64,000 nt of DNA, taken from Paenibacillus sp. JZ16. GTDB lineage: Bacteria > Bacillota > Bacilli > Paenibacillales > Paenibacillaceae. The notes under the pieces were generated by a model. It worked only from the letters and a program-made list of their open reading frames with translations, was not told the origin of the DNA and did no database searches. The position numbers and the translations under genes are program-made. Each line of letters starts with the position of its first letter. Position 1 is the first letter of the stretch. Location: positions 7,329,001-7,393,000 of the forward strand of contig NZ_CP017659.1 in assembly GCF_015326965.1 (NCBI RefSeq), written 5' to 3'. Positions 24,562-32,769 of the stretch are shown here, piece by piece.

Positions 24562-25001
24562 ATGATAGAAATACTAGAAGAACCAGTAGGAAATACATAC
24601 AGGCAATTAATATCATTGGCATTTAACATCTGTGATGAGTTCATCTTAGTCAAGAGAGATCAAATTGAGTTAAGTAAAAACAGTGAATTACTAATCGAAG
24701 AGTTAAACCCATATGTAAAAGCGATGAAGAAACAAGAGGAATGGCCTGAACACGACTGTTTGGACATTATGCGGATGTCTATTATTTTGATTGCATACCA
24801 GAATTGGAACAATTATTGATTCATAAGGCGGAAAGACTTTATCAATGGAAGCAACCTGAATTATTAGAAGATCTATGTTTTTATAAAGACAAAGAAGAAT
24901 GGTTAATAACCGTGGCCCATGAAAATCTAGGATATATCAGAACTACCGTCCGAGAAGAAATTGTAAGGATTAGAGAGATCGAAGGGATTATGATTTATTG
25001 A
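24562..25001 (+). pseudogene. Cassette 28: hypothetical protein, broken by a one-base deletion
   Basis: The first frame (24562-24819) begins MIEILEEPVGNTYRQLISLA and the second (to 25001) carries ELEQLLIHKAERLYQW, PELLEDLCFYKDKEEWL and TVAHENLGYI. Joining them near 24745, where CCTGAACAC probably lost a G, gives EEWPGTRLFGHYADVYYFD and one continuous protein of about 146 aa. The family is a small cytoplasmic one of unknown function that I know from Bacillales by its W-P-G-T and P-E-D-L-C motifs. ATG 24562 follows AAGGAGATACTA. Confidence 0.7.
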
Positions 25002-25046
25002 TAAAGGCAAAAAGCGAAAGTGAGTAATTCGATGAGGAGCCTGACA

Positions 25047-25209
25047 GCATTTAACATTGCATTCACGCTGCGGCTCCTAACGGCCCCTTGGTCTATAGAA
25101 GTTAAAGCTATGAAGTGTGGCAGCAGACAACTCTGCGAGGCTGGTCTTCGACCCGGCGACGTTGTCGCATTAAGCCTCTCGAGTTCGTGAATACGGGAAC
25201 GTTATCGGA
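25047..25209 (+). repeat. attC-like site 27
   Basis: R'' GCATTTAAC (one mismatch to site 26 R'), arms GCATTCACGC / CGTGAATAC, R' GTTATCGGA. The inner module is CTGCGAGGC / TTAAGCCTCTCG. Confidence 0.9.
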
Positions 25210-25249
25210 AATTCATGTAAATTAATTTAACATTATATGGAGGCTCAAC

Positions 25250-25849
25250 ATGAAAGAATCTGTTACACCTGAATATAAATTAGGTTTGTTTTACTTGTCG
25301 GGGCCCATAGAAGAAAGCGATCTTTTATTAATAAGCTCTGATTTGAATGAGAATGGAATTCAATTTATACCTTTAGATAAAAACGGAAAAGTTACTGCTT
25401 CGATTGATGAATTTTCTAATGTTTTTTCATTCTTAGTTAATTCTCCATTAGCTATGGCGTTGGTTTCAGGTATTCTTGCTAGTGCAACGTGGGATAGTAT
25501 AAAAACTGTAATATTACGTACTTTTAAAAAAGTAAAAAACAAAAAATGTAACAAGATAACGAGAAATGGCGTTGAGGAGAAGCAAATAACATTTGGGATT
25601 GAAGTGAAAATTAATGATGATCATTACAATTTTAATTTTAATGGAATATCATCGGATGAAGCAATGCGCGAAGCTCTAGATAAAATTATTCCTTTGCTAC
25701 AGAGTAAACAATCGCTATCAAGTGAAACAAACCACTTGTCAGGATCTGGTTTACCTAATTATATTGCAACTTATGACGAGGTATCGAAAATATGGATCGT
25801 TAGAGAAACCAATAAAATCATATTAGACAAAATAGAGAATTCCAAGTAA
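25250..25849 (+). CDS. Cassette 29: hypothetical protein with one hydrophobic segment, 199 aa
   Basis: Family not recognised. A hydrophobic stretch at about residues 58-78 (FSFLVNSPLAMALVSGILASA) could be a membrane helix or a buried helix. A lysine-rich region follows (TFKKVKNKKCNK), then a beta-rich part (KQITFGIEVKINDDHYNFNF). This hydrophobic-basic arrangement occurs in some effector or pore-forming components, but no domain is clear. ATG 25250 follows ATGGAGGCTCAAC. Confidence 0.68.
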   Translation: MKESVTPEYKLGLFYLSGPIEESDLLLISSDLNENGIQFIPLDKNGKVTASIDEFSNVFSFLVNSPLAMALVSGILASATWDSIKTVILRTFKKVKNKKCNKITRNGVEEKQITFGIEVKINDDHYNFNFNGISSDEAMREALDKIIPLLQSKQSLSSETNHLSGSGLPNYIATYDEVSKIWIVRETNKIILDKIENSK

Positions 25850-25877
25850 TTAAGCTAATTCGAAGAGGATATGAACA

Positions 25878-26038
25878 TCCGATAACATCTTATCTACGCT
25901 GCGGGCTGTACTGCCCTTGGTTCGCAAGAAGCGGTATGCGATGATGTGATTTCAGCTCACAACCCTGCGAGGCTAAGTCCGTCGGACCCGGTCACGGGCT
26001 CCCTTCCTCGGGTTCGTAGATACACAAACGTTAGATGA
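25878..26038 (+). repeat. attC-like site 28
   Basis: R'' TCCGATAAC is a perfect nine-base partner of site 27 R'. The arms are the variant pair TTATCTACGC / CGTAGATAC, R' GTTAGATGA. Confidence 0.92.
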
Positions 26039-26061
26039 AATTGCCAATGAAGGAGAGTTCA

Positions 26062-26700
26062 ATGAAGTTAACATCAATTCGCAAAAAAGTAAGAGGATTC
26101 AGAAGAAGAGCTAGAAAGCTACCGTTATGGGGGAATCATTTCAAAAACCTTGATCTTGATATATTAATAAAGTACAGAAAAGAGTATGTAAAGTTATGGA
26201 TTAATCCATTCTGTAACTTGTATCAAATTAGTAATTCTGAAGTAGGTAAGAAGATTCCGCCCTATAGATTTAGAAACCAAATACTATTTCAACTTATTGA
26301 AATATATCTTGAGTGGGAAAGGAAGTTAAAAGAGCTAGATGAACCATATTATTTGAAGATTTGGATAGGTGATCCTGAGTTTACTAACTCACAGGTTGTT
26401 ACTGCTATTAATTCGGAAATTAGTTGTTATGAACATATTTTTATTAAAGATACTGAACCTAAGCCATTTCCATACATCAATAACCATCCGAGCTTTATAT
26501 CGTTCACTTGGGAAAGGTGTGTTAATGGTTATTTTATTTGGGAAAGTGATTTAGAATCCATAGGAGAAATCAGTGATATTGAAAGAAAGGCATATAAAAT
26601 ATCGGAAGAATCTATTAACGGAAAAATTGAAAGAAGTTTTTATATAAGAACTGGAGACATGTGGACAGGGAGTATTCGAAGAAGCGGCAACATCACCTAA
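26062..26700 (+). CDS. Cassette 30: hypothetical protein, 212 aa
   Basis: Family not recognised. A very basic N-terminus (KLTSIRKKVRGFRRRARKLPLW) suggests nucleic-acid or membrane contact. The rest is aromatic-rich (YEHIFIKDTEPKPFPYINN, WERCVNGYFIWESD). There is no signal peptide. ATG 26062 follows GAAGGAGAGTTCA. The stop TAA is the TAA of the R'' box of site 29. Confidence 0.7.
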   Translation: MKLTSIRKKVRGFRRRARKLPLWGNHFKNLDLDILIKYRKEYVKLWINPFCNLYQISNSEVGKKIPPYRFRNQILFQLIEIYLEWERKLKELDEPYYLKIWIGDPEFTNSQVVTAINSEISCYEHIFIKDTEPKPFPYINNHPSFISFTWERCVNGYFIWESDLESIGEISDIERKAYKISEESINGKIERSFYIRTGDMWTGSIRRSGNIT

Positions 26701-26856
26701 CATAGTATCTACGCTTTGGGCTACGCCCCTGGTTCGCAAGAAGAGGTAAGCAGAGAAGTGAAATCAGCTCAGAACCCTGCGAGGCTAAGTCCTGAGGACC
26801 CAGTCGCTGACGCTCCTTAAGCCTCTCGGGTTCGTAGATACAAGAACTTTATACGA
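26693..26856 (+). repeat. attC-like site 29
   Basis: R'' TCACCTAAC (one mismatch to site 28 R'), arms AGTATCTACGC / CGTAGATAC. R' is TTTATACGA instead of GTTATACGA: the G beside the expected cut is changed, which may impair recombination here. Confidence 0.9.
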
Positions 26857-26889
26857 AACTACCAATTAATTTAATAAAGGAGATATCTC

Positions 26890-28491
26890 ATGGATGAGAC
26901 AATTAGTTCTTTTCGTAAAGAAGAAAAACCTGATGAAGTAATGAAAGAGATAATTGAAAGATATAGATTATTAAATCCGGAAACTGTGTTGAAACTTTTT
27001 AATTATATTATAGTTAAATCGAATATGAATTTTAAGGAAAATAACAAATCAGATTTCTCACTAAAATTATTTCTAGATATTATCTATTTGTATTCTTGTA
27101 ATGGTTATCTAGGAAATAAGGAAACAATAGATTTTGAAGAGGAGTATTCATATATTAGTGAAAAAATCGAATTAATACAGGACATTTATTATTGGTCAAT
27201 TGTTGAAGAGAATAAAACCCACACTGATAGTATCACTACCGATGCATTTATGTCCTATCATTTTGATTACCATCTAATCACATTGAGACAATACAATAAC
27301 TTTATCAATTCTAATTCAGAATTGTTTAATAATAATTTTGGTGGAGACTTTAAGAGTAATGAAATAGTTAAAGGGATTTATGCCCTTATGAAAATAGAGT
27401 TTTGTCTAAAGGAGAATAAGCATCTTGAACTAATTCATAACTATTATATAGAACATCATCCCGAGTTATTTGCTTTTGTAGGTAATATGCCATTCTACTT
27501 ATTAATTCCAAAGCTATTGGCTGAAAGAATATTAATAAACTATAATATTCCACTAGCATTTATAGATACTTTTATTAAAGAAATCCAAATATCTAAAGAG
27601 GAATTAATACACTATCCTACGGATATAAAAAAAATTACAAACCACACGGTAGGGTATTCTTATAATAATCTTTTGCTTTTTCCAAGAACCTATTTTATTT
27701 TAGATAGGTTATTAAACAATATGCTTTTTGATAATAAAAGCTTTCTTTCAAAAAAAGGTGACATTACAGAAAACTATTGCATGGAAATTTTATTGAATTT
27801 ATTTGAAGAATCAAAAATATTTAAGGGCTTATATGATGAAATGGGTAATGAGCAAGACATAATTGTACTTCATAACGATACAGTTATAGTTTTTGAATGT
27901 AAATCATCTACGCTTCGTGAACCTTTTAGAAACTATATGAAATCGAAAGTACGTTTAGCTGAAGATTTTAAAGAAAGTATTCAAAAGGCTTATAACCAGG
28001 GACTCAGAGTAATTGAGAATATCCGTAATGGCACGGCAGTTTATTATGATAATGATAATAAGAATAAGAGAAATCTTATTCTTAATTTAAATATAATTAA
28101 ACCGGAAAATGTAATAATTGTTGCAGTAACACTAACTACTTATTTAAGCTTAGCCAATAAGATACATCTATTACTTGAACGGGGAGCAGAATCAAATCAA
28201 TATCCATGGGCTATTGATGTATTTTCACTGGAGCATATTGTTAATAAATGCAAAAGAGACTTCGATTCTGATTATTTAATTAAATATATTCGAGCAAGGA
28301 TAGAGACATTTGGATCTACATTTTCTAGTGCTGCAGATGAGGTATCATATTTTGGTTTTTATACAAAATACAACAGATTTTATAATGGAGCAAATTATAA
28401 TGCATTTATGATGCTTGGACCAGGCTATTCAAGTTTCGTAATAGATGAGGAGAAAGAAAACTTTTTATCGTTATCAGAATTAGGTTTATAA
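26890..28491 (+). CDS. Cassette 31: large protein with PD-(D/E)XK nuclease motif, 533 aa
   Basis: The largest cassette gene. The N-terminal ~290 residues are helical and unassigned. Near the middle lies a nuclease-like core: Asp323 in NEQDIIVL, then strand VIVFECKSS with Glu336-x-Lys338, the D-(D/E)-x-K pattern of restriction-endonuclease-like folds. A helix (EDFKESIQKAYNQGLRVIENI) follows, as in nuclease-related domains. The helix before the core (GDITENYCMEIL) has a Glu in the usual upstream position. It could be a stand-alone anti-phage nuclease. ATG 26890 follows AAAGGAGATATCTC. Confidence 0.72.
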   Translation: MDETISSFRKEEKPDEVMKEIIERYRLLNPETVLKLFNYIIVKSNMNFKENNKSDFSLKLFLDIIYLYSCNGYLGNKETIDFEEEYSYISEKIELIQDIYYWSIVEENKTHTDSITTDAFMSYHFDYHLITLRQYNNFINSNSELFNNNFGGDFKSNEIVKGIYALMKIEFCLKENKHLELIHNYYIEHHPELFAFVGNMPFYLLIPKLLAERILINYNIPLAFIDTFIKEIQISKEELIHYPTDIKKITNHTVGYSYNNLLLFPRTYFILDRLLNNMLFDNKSFLSKKGDITENYCMEILLNLFEESKIFKGLYDEMGNEQDIIVLHNDTVIVFECKSSTLREPFRNYMKSKVRLAEDFKESIQKAYNQGLRVIENIRNGTAVYYDNDNKNKRNLILNLNIIKPENVIIVAVTLTTYLSLANKIHLLLERGAESNQYPWAIDVFSLEHIVNKCKRDFDSDYLIKYIRARIETFGSTFSSAADEVSYFGFYTKYNRFYNGANYNAFMMLGPGYSSFVIDEEKENFLSLSELGL

Positions 28492-28522
28492 AGATAGATA
28501 GTAATTCTACGAGGTAAGTAGC

Positions 28523-28695
28523 TTTGTATAACATCATATCCACACATCGGAGCCTGACGGCTCCTCGGTCCGCCCGAAGAGATCGGCAGGAGTAGAATCA
28601 GTCGGACACATCCGCACCGACTAAGCACAGTCGCGCCCGGGTGCTATCGCAGTCTTAAGTCATTGGGACGTCGTGGATACAGTAACGTTATAGGA
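28523..28695 (+). repeat. attC-like site 30
   Basis: R'' TTTGTATAAC (one mismatch to site 29 R'), arms CATATCCACAC / CGTGGATAC (compensated A-C-A change), R' GTTATAGGA. The inner module is a decayed ACCGACTAAG type. Confidence 0.88.
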
Positions 28696-28730
28696 AATCA
28701 GCACAAAACATATTTATGGAGGATTAACAA

Positions 28731-29333
28731 TTGAAGATAGTTAGTCAAGTTCAAGAAGATGAAGTAATAGCAGAATTCTTATTTGCAGAGGTTAACTCAG
28801 ATAGATTTAAGGAAGGAATATTAAATGCACTTGGAGACCATGATGTGAATTTACTTATTAAACCTAATTTGAATGATCAAGCCGAGAACCAAATTAGACG
28901 AGATATTCTGGGTCAGACAAGGGGGTTCGGTCGCAATACGGATTTGTTTGAGAATTTTCCTACAGAAGTTAAATGGTATAAAGCTTTCTTTGAGAAGCAA
29001 GATCTAAACGAAGTAATGTACATCAACTATAGTTATTGGAATGAATTATCAAGTAATACTAGACTTCCTTTGCAGGCATCGAAAAATATCATGAATCAAA
29101 TTGAAGTCTTTGGAATTAGTAACCAAGGATTTCTAGATATCAACTTAGCTCTCAAGAACGGTAAAGTTTTTCCAAGATTAATATTTGTGTCTATGAATGA
29201 GAATTCGCGAGTAGTTGTATTAGAAGGTCACGCGCGGTTAACGGCTTATCATTTAGATAACGATTATATACCTGATGAACTTGAAGTAATTATCGGGTTC
29301 TCTGATGAGTTTAGCGTATGGGACTTATATTAA
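28731..29333 (+). CDS. Cassette 32: ParB/Srx-like domain protein, 200 aa
   Basis: The C-terminal part (about 130-195) has PRLIFVSMNENSRVVVLEGHARLTAYHL, with the E-G-H-A-R-L-T-A segment that in ParB-like and sulfiredoxin-like folds binds nucleotide (usual G-x-H-R). The N-terminal part (LFAEVNSDRFKEGILNAL) is unassigned. It may be a CTP- or ATP-using small enzyme, or a DNA-binding accessory protein. It starts at TTG 28731 after ATGGAGGATTAACAA. There is no attC between this gene and the next one. Confidence 0.6.
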   Translation: MKIVSQVQEDEVIAEFLFAEVNSDRFKEGILNALGDHDVNLLIKPNLNDQAENQIRRDILGQTRGFGRNTDLFENFPTEVKWYKAFFEKQDLNEVMYINYSYWNELSSNTRLPLQASKNIMNQIEVFGISNQGFLDINLALKNGKVFPRLIFVSMNENSRVVVLEGHARLTAYHLDNDYIPDELEVIIGFSDEFSVWDLY

Positions 29334-29405
29334 GAACATTTTGTAGGTTGTTCATAGATATTAATGCAAATCTGAATTAGAAACTATTCTGGGGAAGGTG
29401 TCTTC

Positions 29406-30221
29406 ATGGACAAGAAGTCTGTAAATAGAGGATCAATCCTTATTGGCGCTGGCGAAGTTGGCGTAACCATTTCGGAAAACATGGATAAGAATGTTGTTCA
29501 TAAGACAAACAGGCTCTATTGGGATACAAAAGGCAATGACTTCTTAAGAGCAATTTCACTTCCTTATTATGGAGGGTTTATCTCAGAAGAAAAATGCCAG
29601 CTCTTTGGCGATATCTCAGGAAAAAAACTGCTGGAGATCGGCTGCGGCAACGGCCAATCCTTGCAATATCAAGGGGAACGAAACGCATCTGAACTATGGG
29701 CTGTGGATATATCGGAAAAACAAATTGAAAAGGCAACGCAGCATTTGGAATCGCTCGGTCTATCGGCAAAATTCATCTGTTCTCCCATGGAAGAAGAATG
29801 CGGCATACCGGCGGATTATTTTGACTATGTTTATTCGATTTATGCCATCGGTTGGACAACCGACCTTGAAGGTACCTTTTGCCGTATCGCTACGTATCTT
29901 AAAAAAGATGGTGTATTTATTTTCAGTTGGTCTCATCCTATACACAGATGCGTTACTGATGATAATGGTAGGTTTGTTTTTAGAAAGAGTTATTTCGATG
30001 AAGCTTGGTATCCGGTAGCTGTTGATGAAGGTGAGCTATTATTAGCGGACCGTAAGCTATCAACCTATGTGAACGCTCTGGCGAAAGCGGGATTTGTAAT
30101 TGAGCAATTGATTGAGCAAACTGATGATGAGATTATGCAATCGCGGGACGATAAAAGCGATTTGGCCAAGAGAGCGAGGATGCTTCCTGTAACCTTAGTG
30201 ATTAAGGCAAGAAATCTATAA
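29406..30221 (+). CDS. Class I SAM-dependent methyltransferase, 246-271 aa
   Basis: A Rossmann-fold methyltransferase: motif I LLEIGCGNGQS, motif II acidic end LWAVDIS, and ADYFDYVYSIYAIGW before a DGVFIFSWSHP strand. The substrate is unclear; the family includes small-molecule methylases. ATG 29406 has GGGGAAGGTG upstream, but an internal ATG at 29481 (DKNVVHKTNRLYWDTKGNDF) matches the usual family start, so the first 25 residues may be extra. Its G+C is higher than most cassette genes. It shares one inter-site interval with cassette 32, so either a site was lost or the two moved as one unit. Confidence 0.87.
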   Translation: MDKKSVNRGSILIGAGEVGVTISENMDKNVVHKTNRLYWDTKGNDFLRAISLPYYGGFISEEKCQLFGDISGKKLLEIGCGNGQSLQYQGERNASELWAVDISEKQIEKATQHLESLGLSAKFICSPMEEECGIPADYFDYVYSIYAIGWTTDLEGTFCRIATYLKKDGVFIFSWSHPIHRCVTDDNGRFVFRKSYFDEAWYPVAVDEGELLLADRKLSTYVNALAKAGFVIEQLIEQTDDEIMQSRDDKSDLAKRARMLPVTLVIKARNL

Positions 30222-30283
30222 TATCTGATGACAAAGCGAAGCATGTATAAAGAACTTTAGAGGTATTGAGGAAGGCATTGACA

Positions 30284-30351
30284 TCCGATAACACTATTTT
30301 CACGCATCGGGCATACGCCCTCGGTCCGGTAGAAGATAGAACGTTAGGCGA
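30284..30351 (+). repeat. attC-like site 31 (collapsed)
   Basis: R'' TCCGATAAC and left arm TATTTTCACGC with hairpin CGGGCATACGCCCTCG are present. The sequence then jumps to AGAACGTTAGGCG, so the right arm and inner stem are deleted but both R boxes remain. Confidence 0.75.
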
Positions 30352-30390
30352 AATCCTCAAAGTATTCAGAATAGGTGGGGAAGCATTAAA

Positions 30391-30663
30391 TTGCTTCCTA
30401 ACAGTAGAACTATTTTCAGAAGGGACCTGCTGATGAGAAGAAGATATTCTATTGAAAAAGCAGAGTGGTCAGAAACAAGAGAAAAAAAGTATCAACAAGA
30501 CTGTAGAGATATTGTATTTAAGTTCGATGATGAGCTTTTACAGCAAGATGACGCCGTTTATTTAAATAGAAAAGAAGGACAAACTATGGTGATAAAGCCT
30601 TTAAATCAAAAAACATTTTGGTACGAAATATGGTTAAAACTCAAAGACATCTATAATACATAA
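30391..30663 (+). CDS. Cassette 33: hypothetical protein, 76-90 aa
   Basis: Family not recognised. It is short, basic and charged (RRRYSIEKAEWSETREKKYQQD; NRKEGQTMVIKPLNQK), with no membrane segment. TTG 30391 follows GGTGGGGAAGCATTAAA. ATG 30433 is an alternative that would give 76 residues. It may be a fragment of a longer gene. Confidence 0.55.
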   Translation: MLPNSRTIFRRDLLMRRRYSIEKAEWSETREKKYQQDCRDIVFKFDDELLQQDDAVYLNRKEGQTMVIKPLNQKTFWYEIWLKLKDIYNT

Positions 30664-30750
30664 TGAAACATAGAATTTAAAAGACAGTTTAAAACCTAGG
30701 CAGATCTGATTGAAGATCCTTGTGAGCAACATCAGGAAGTCGAGGACTAC

Positions 30751-30848
30751 GTCTAACATAATATTCACGCTGCGGACTTTCGTCCTTGGCCCAGCATTCG
30801 CCGGGCGCTCAGCAGACGCTGAGTCGTGAATACAGAAACGTTAGATGA
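30751..30848 (+). repeat. attC-like site 32
   Basis: R'' GTCTAAC, arms ATATTCACGC / CGTGAATAC, R' GTTAGATGA. It is of the short type with two stacked hairpins as in sites 2 and 3. It is intact and lies within the decaying part of the array. Confidence 0.88.
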
Positions 30849-30885
30849 ATTCGCTAGAAGATAATGAAAGTAGGTGCAATCATAG

Positions 30886-31641
30886 GTGTATCTAAACCAG
30901 TTTCATGCAATGATTGGATCACTCTTTGGGGAATTACTTATTAAATTTAAAGATCAAGGGGAATATGGTTTCACCAATAAAACTCAAAGAGAATGTAAAC
31001 GAATTGGCTATTCAACGAATATTACACCGGAATTGATTGAACAAGCATATGAGAAAAAGATCGATATAATGATAACTCATCATGACGCTTGGAATTTCAT
31101 CTATGGAATGAAGGACGAGTGCGTGCGCAGGCTCAAAGCTTATGATATTGCCCACTTCTTCATACATTTACCTTTGGACTATGCTAATTTTGGTACAGGA
31201 CAGTCGTTATTAAATGAAATCGGTCAAATACAAATGATCCAAGGATCATACTATTTGAATGGAGAAAGTCGAATCGGGATAGGAGAATTGCTTGAGACAA
31301 TTACATTCAATGAGTTAGTGACTCGATTGAAATTGCAATGCAATGAAGAGGTAAAGGCTTGGAACTTTGGAACGCAGTCAATTCAGCGAATCGGAATCCT
31401 TACGGGAGCAGGCGATGGTACGAAACATGTAAGAGAAGCTTTGGAAGCACAGTGTGATGTCTATATAACAGGGGAGAAGACGTTATATACAATTCAGTAT
31501 GCTGAATTTTCAAAGATCAATTTGATTGTAGGGAGCCACACATTTACCGAGGTGTTTGGAGTTCGATCGCTTGCAAATAAAGTCCGAGAGTCGTTTCCGG
31601 AAATCGAAATTGTATACATTGAAGAAAAACATATGGAATAG
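30886..31641 (+). CDS. Cassette 34: Nif3-like dinuclear metal centre protein, 251 aa
   Basis: A member of the Nif3/YqfO (GTP cyclohydrolase 1 type 2) family. Metal-binding signatures are visible: ITHHDAWNF (His-His), HLPLDYANFGTGQSLL (H-x-x-x-D), and a C-terminal ILTGAGDGTKHVREALEAQCDVYITGE. The family forms hexameric rings; its true reaction is debated. It starts at GTG 30886 after AAAGTAGGTGCAATCATAG. Length is that of the short family form without the central insert. It is not near rpoD or trmK as chromosomal copies are, so this is an accessory paralogue. Confidence 0.85.
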   Translation: MYLNQFHAMIGSLFGELLIKFKDQGEYGFTNKTQRECKRIGYSTNITPELIEQAYEKKIDIMITHHDAWNFIYGMKDECVRRLKAYDIAHFFIHLPLDYANFGTGQSLLNEIGQIQMIQGSYYLNGESRIGIGELLETITFNELVTRLKLQCNEEVKAWNFGTQSIQRIGILTGAGDGTKHVREALEAQCDVYITGEKTLYTIQYAEFSKINLIVGSHTFTEVFGVRSLANKVRESFPEIEIVYIEEKHME

Positions 31642-31666
31642 ATTGTGAGGGTAATTCAAAGCGACT

Positions 31667-31772
31667 TTGACTAACAGCATTCACGCATCGGCTGACGTTC
31701 TCGGCCGCAGACGTGGATTCGAGGAAGTGATTGCCGCGGCAACTCCCTACGGGAGTTCGTGAGTGCGAGGAA
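31667..31772 (+). repeat. attC-like site 33 (R' lost)
   Basis: R'' TTGACTAAC, left arm GCATTCACGC, inner hairpin ACTCCCTACGGGAGT and right arm CGTGAGTGC are recognisable and match site 23. The sequence then reads GAGGAAGCC, with no GTTA box. Confidence 0.78.
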
Positions 31773-31785
31773 GCCAAAAGCTATT

Positions 31786-31951
31786 TAGACAATAAATACA
31801 AACCAGATGGATCATATCTGGACTTGAAATCTTTAGGATAACCCATATTCATGTAAGGCAAGCAGGTAGCTGGTCTGAACAATTCGATTTATTATTTCGA
31901 GATTACTTAAGAACTCATGAAGAATATGTAAGGGAGAACGAAACAATGAAA
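31786..31951 (+). pseudogene. Remnant of a GrpB (UPF0157) family gene
   Basis: Two frames join near 31843 into a GrpB-like C-terminal piece: KYKPDGSYLDLKSLG, then ITHIHVRQAGSWSEQF and DLLFRDYLRTHEEYVREN. No start or N-terminal half is present. It abuts the next HAD gene and follows the damaged site 33, marking a deletion in the array. Confidence 0.55.
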
Positions 31952-32566
31952 AAGTACATACTCTTCGATCATGATGGTGTTCTGGTTGATACAGAATACT
32001 GGTATTACAAAGCGGGAGAACGCGCTCTGGCTGACATTGGATTTACCTTGGATAAAGATCAATACCTCCGCGACATGACCCAGTCGCTGGGCACTTGGTC
32101 CCAAGCTAGGGCGGCAGGCATTAATGAACAGACGATAAGCAAGCAGCGTGAGGTCCGCAACGTCTATTATCAGGAATATCTAAGAACAGAAACCATAGAG
32201 ATTGAAGGCGTAGTTGAAACTCTAGCCGAACTGTCAAAGTACGTCCGCATGGCCATCGTGACGACTGCAAAACGTGCGGATTTTCAACTTATTCACGAAA
32301 AGCGCCAGATTAGACAATTCATGGATTTCGTCCTTGTTCGAGAAGACTATGAGCGCACCAAGCCGCACCCGGAACCATACTTGACCGGCCTAAAGCGCTT
32401 GGGAGCTACCAAAGAAGAGACCCTGGTTGTAGAGGATTCAAACAGAGGGTTGAACTCAGCCGTGGCGGCTGGTATCGACTGTGTTATTGTCCATAACGAC
32501 TTCACCAAAACACATGACTTCTCACAGGCCAGCTATCGAATCAAGACTATTCTGAAAGTAACCTGA
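31946..32566 (+). CDS. Cassette 35: HAD-family hydrolase, beta-phosphoglucomutase-like, 206 aa
   Basis: Motif I is FDHDGVLVDTE (nucleophile Asp near residue 8), AIVTTAKRAD is motif II, VREDYERTKPHPEPYL has the motif III Lys, and VVEDSNRGLNSAVAAG is motif IV. A small helical cap of the beta-phosphoglucomutase type lies between residues ~15 and 80. It hydrolyses or mutates a phosphorylated metabolite. The ATG follows TAAGGGAGAACGAAACA. The G+C is higher than its neighbours. Confidence 0.9.
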   Translation: MKKYILFDHDGVLVDTEYWYYKAGERALADIGFTLDKDQYLRDMTQSLGTWSQARAAGINEQTISKQREVRNVYYQEYLRTETIEIEGVVETLAELSKYVRMAIVTTAKRADFQLIHEKRQIRQFMDFVLVREDYERTKPHPEPYLTGLKRLGATKEETLVVEDSNRGLNSAVAAGIDCVIVHNDFTKTHDFSQASYRIKTILKVT

Positions 32567-32651
32567 GAGGGCATTCGCCAGCACGTCCCGTACTCACGTT
32601 TTAAATGATATAAGTGATTGGGTTTACAAGATTTCATGAACGGTCAGGAAT

Positions 32652-32726
32652 AGATCACCTACCGCGTCACGGCCGCTCTTTGGGCTTAAGGTGATGGGAC
32701 GTCGTGAACACTACAACGTTTTGTGA
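32652..32726 (+). repeat. attC-like site 34 (right half only)
   Basis: Inner module ATCACCTACCGCGTCACGG with CTTAAGGTGATG, right arm CGTGAAC and a drifted R' GTTTTGTG are present. The left arm and R'' have been lost or have decayed in the ~80 nt after the HAD gene. Confidence 0.7.
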
Positions 32727-32769
32727 ATCATAGTGTGATATTTAATGAAAGTATCTAAAGGAGTCCTGT

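Noticed and set aside
24562..25001. Naming the gene after stage III sporulation protein AH
   Set aside because: Relatives sometimes carry such a label, but there is no membrane segment or other feature of SpoIIIAH, so I left it unnamed.
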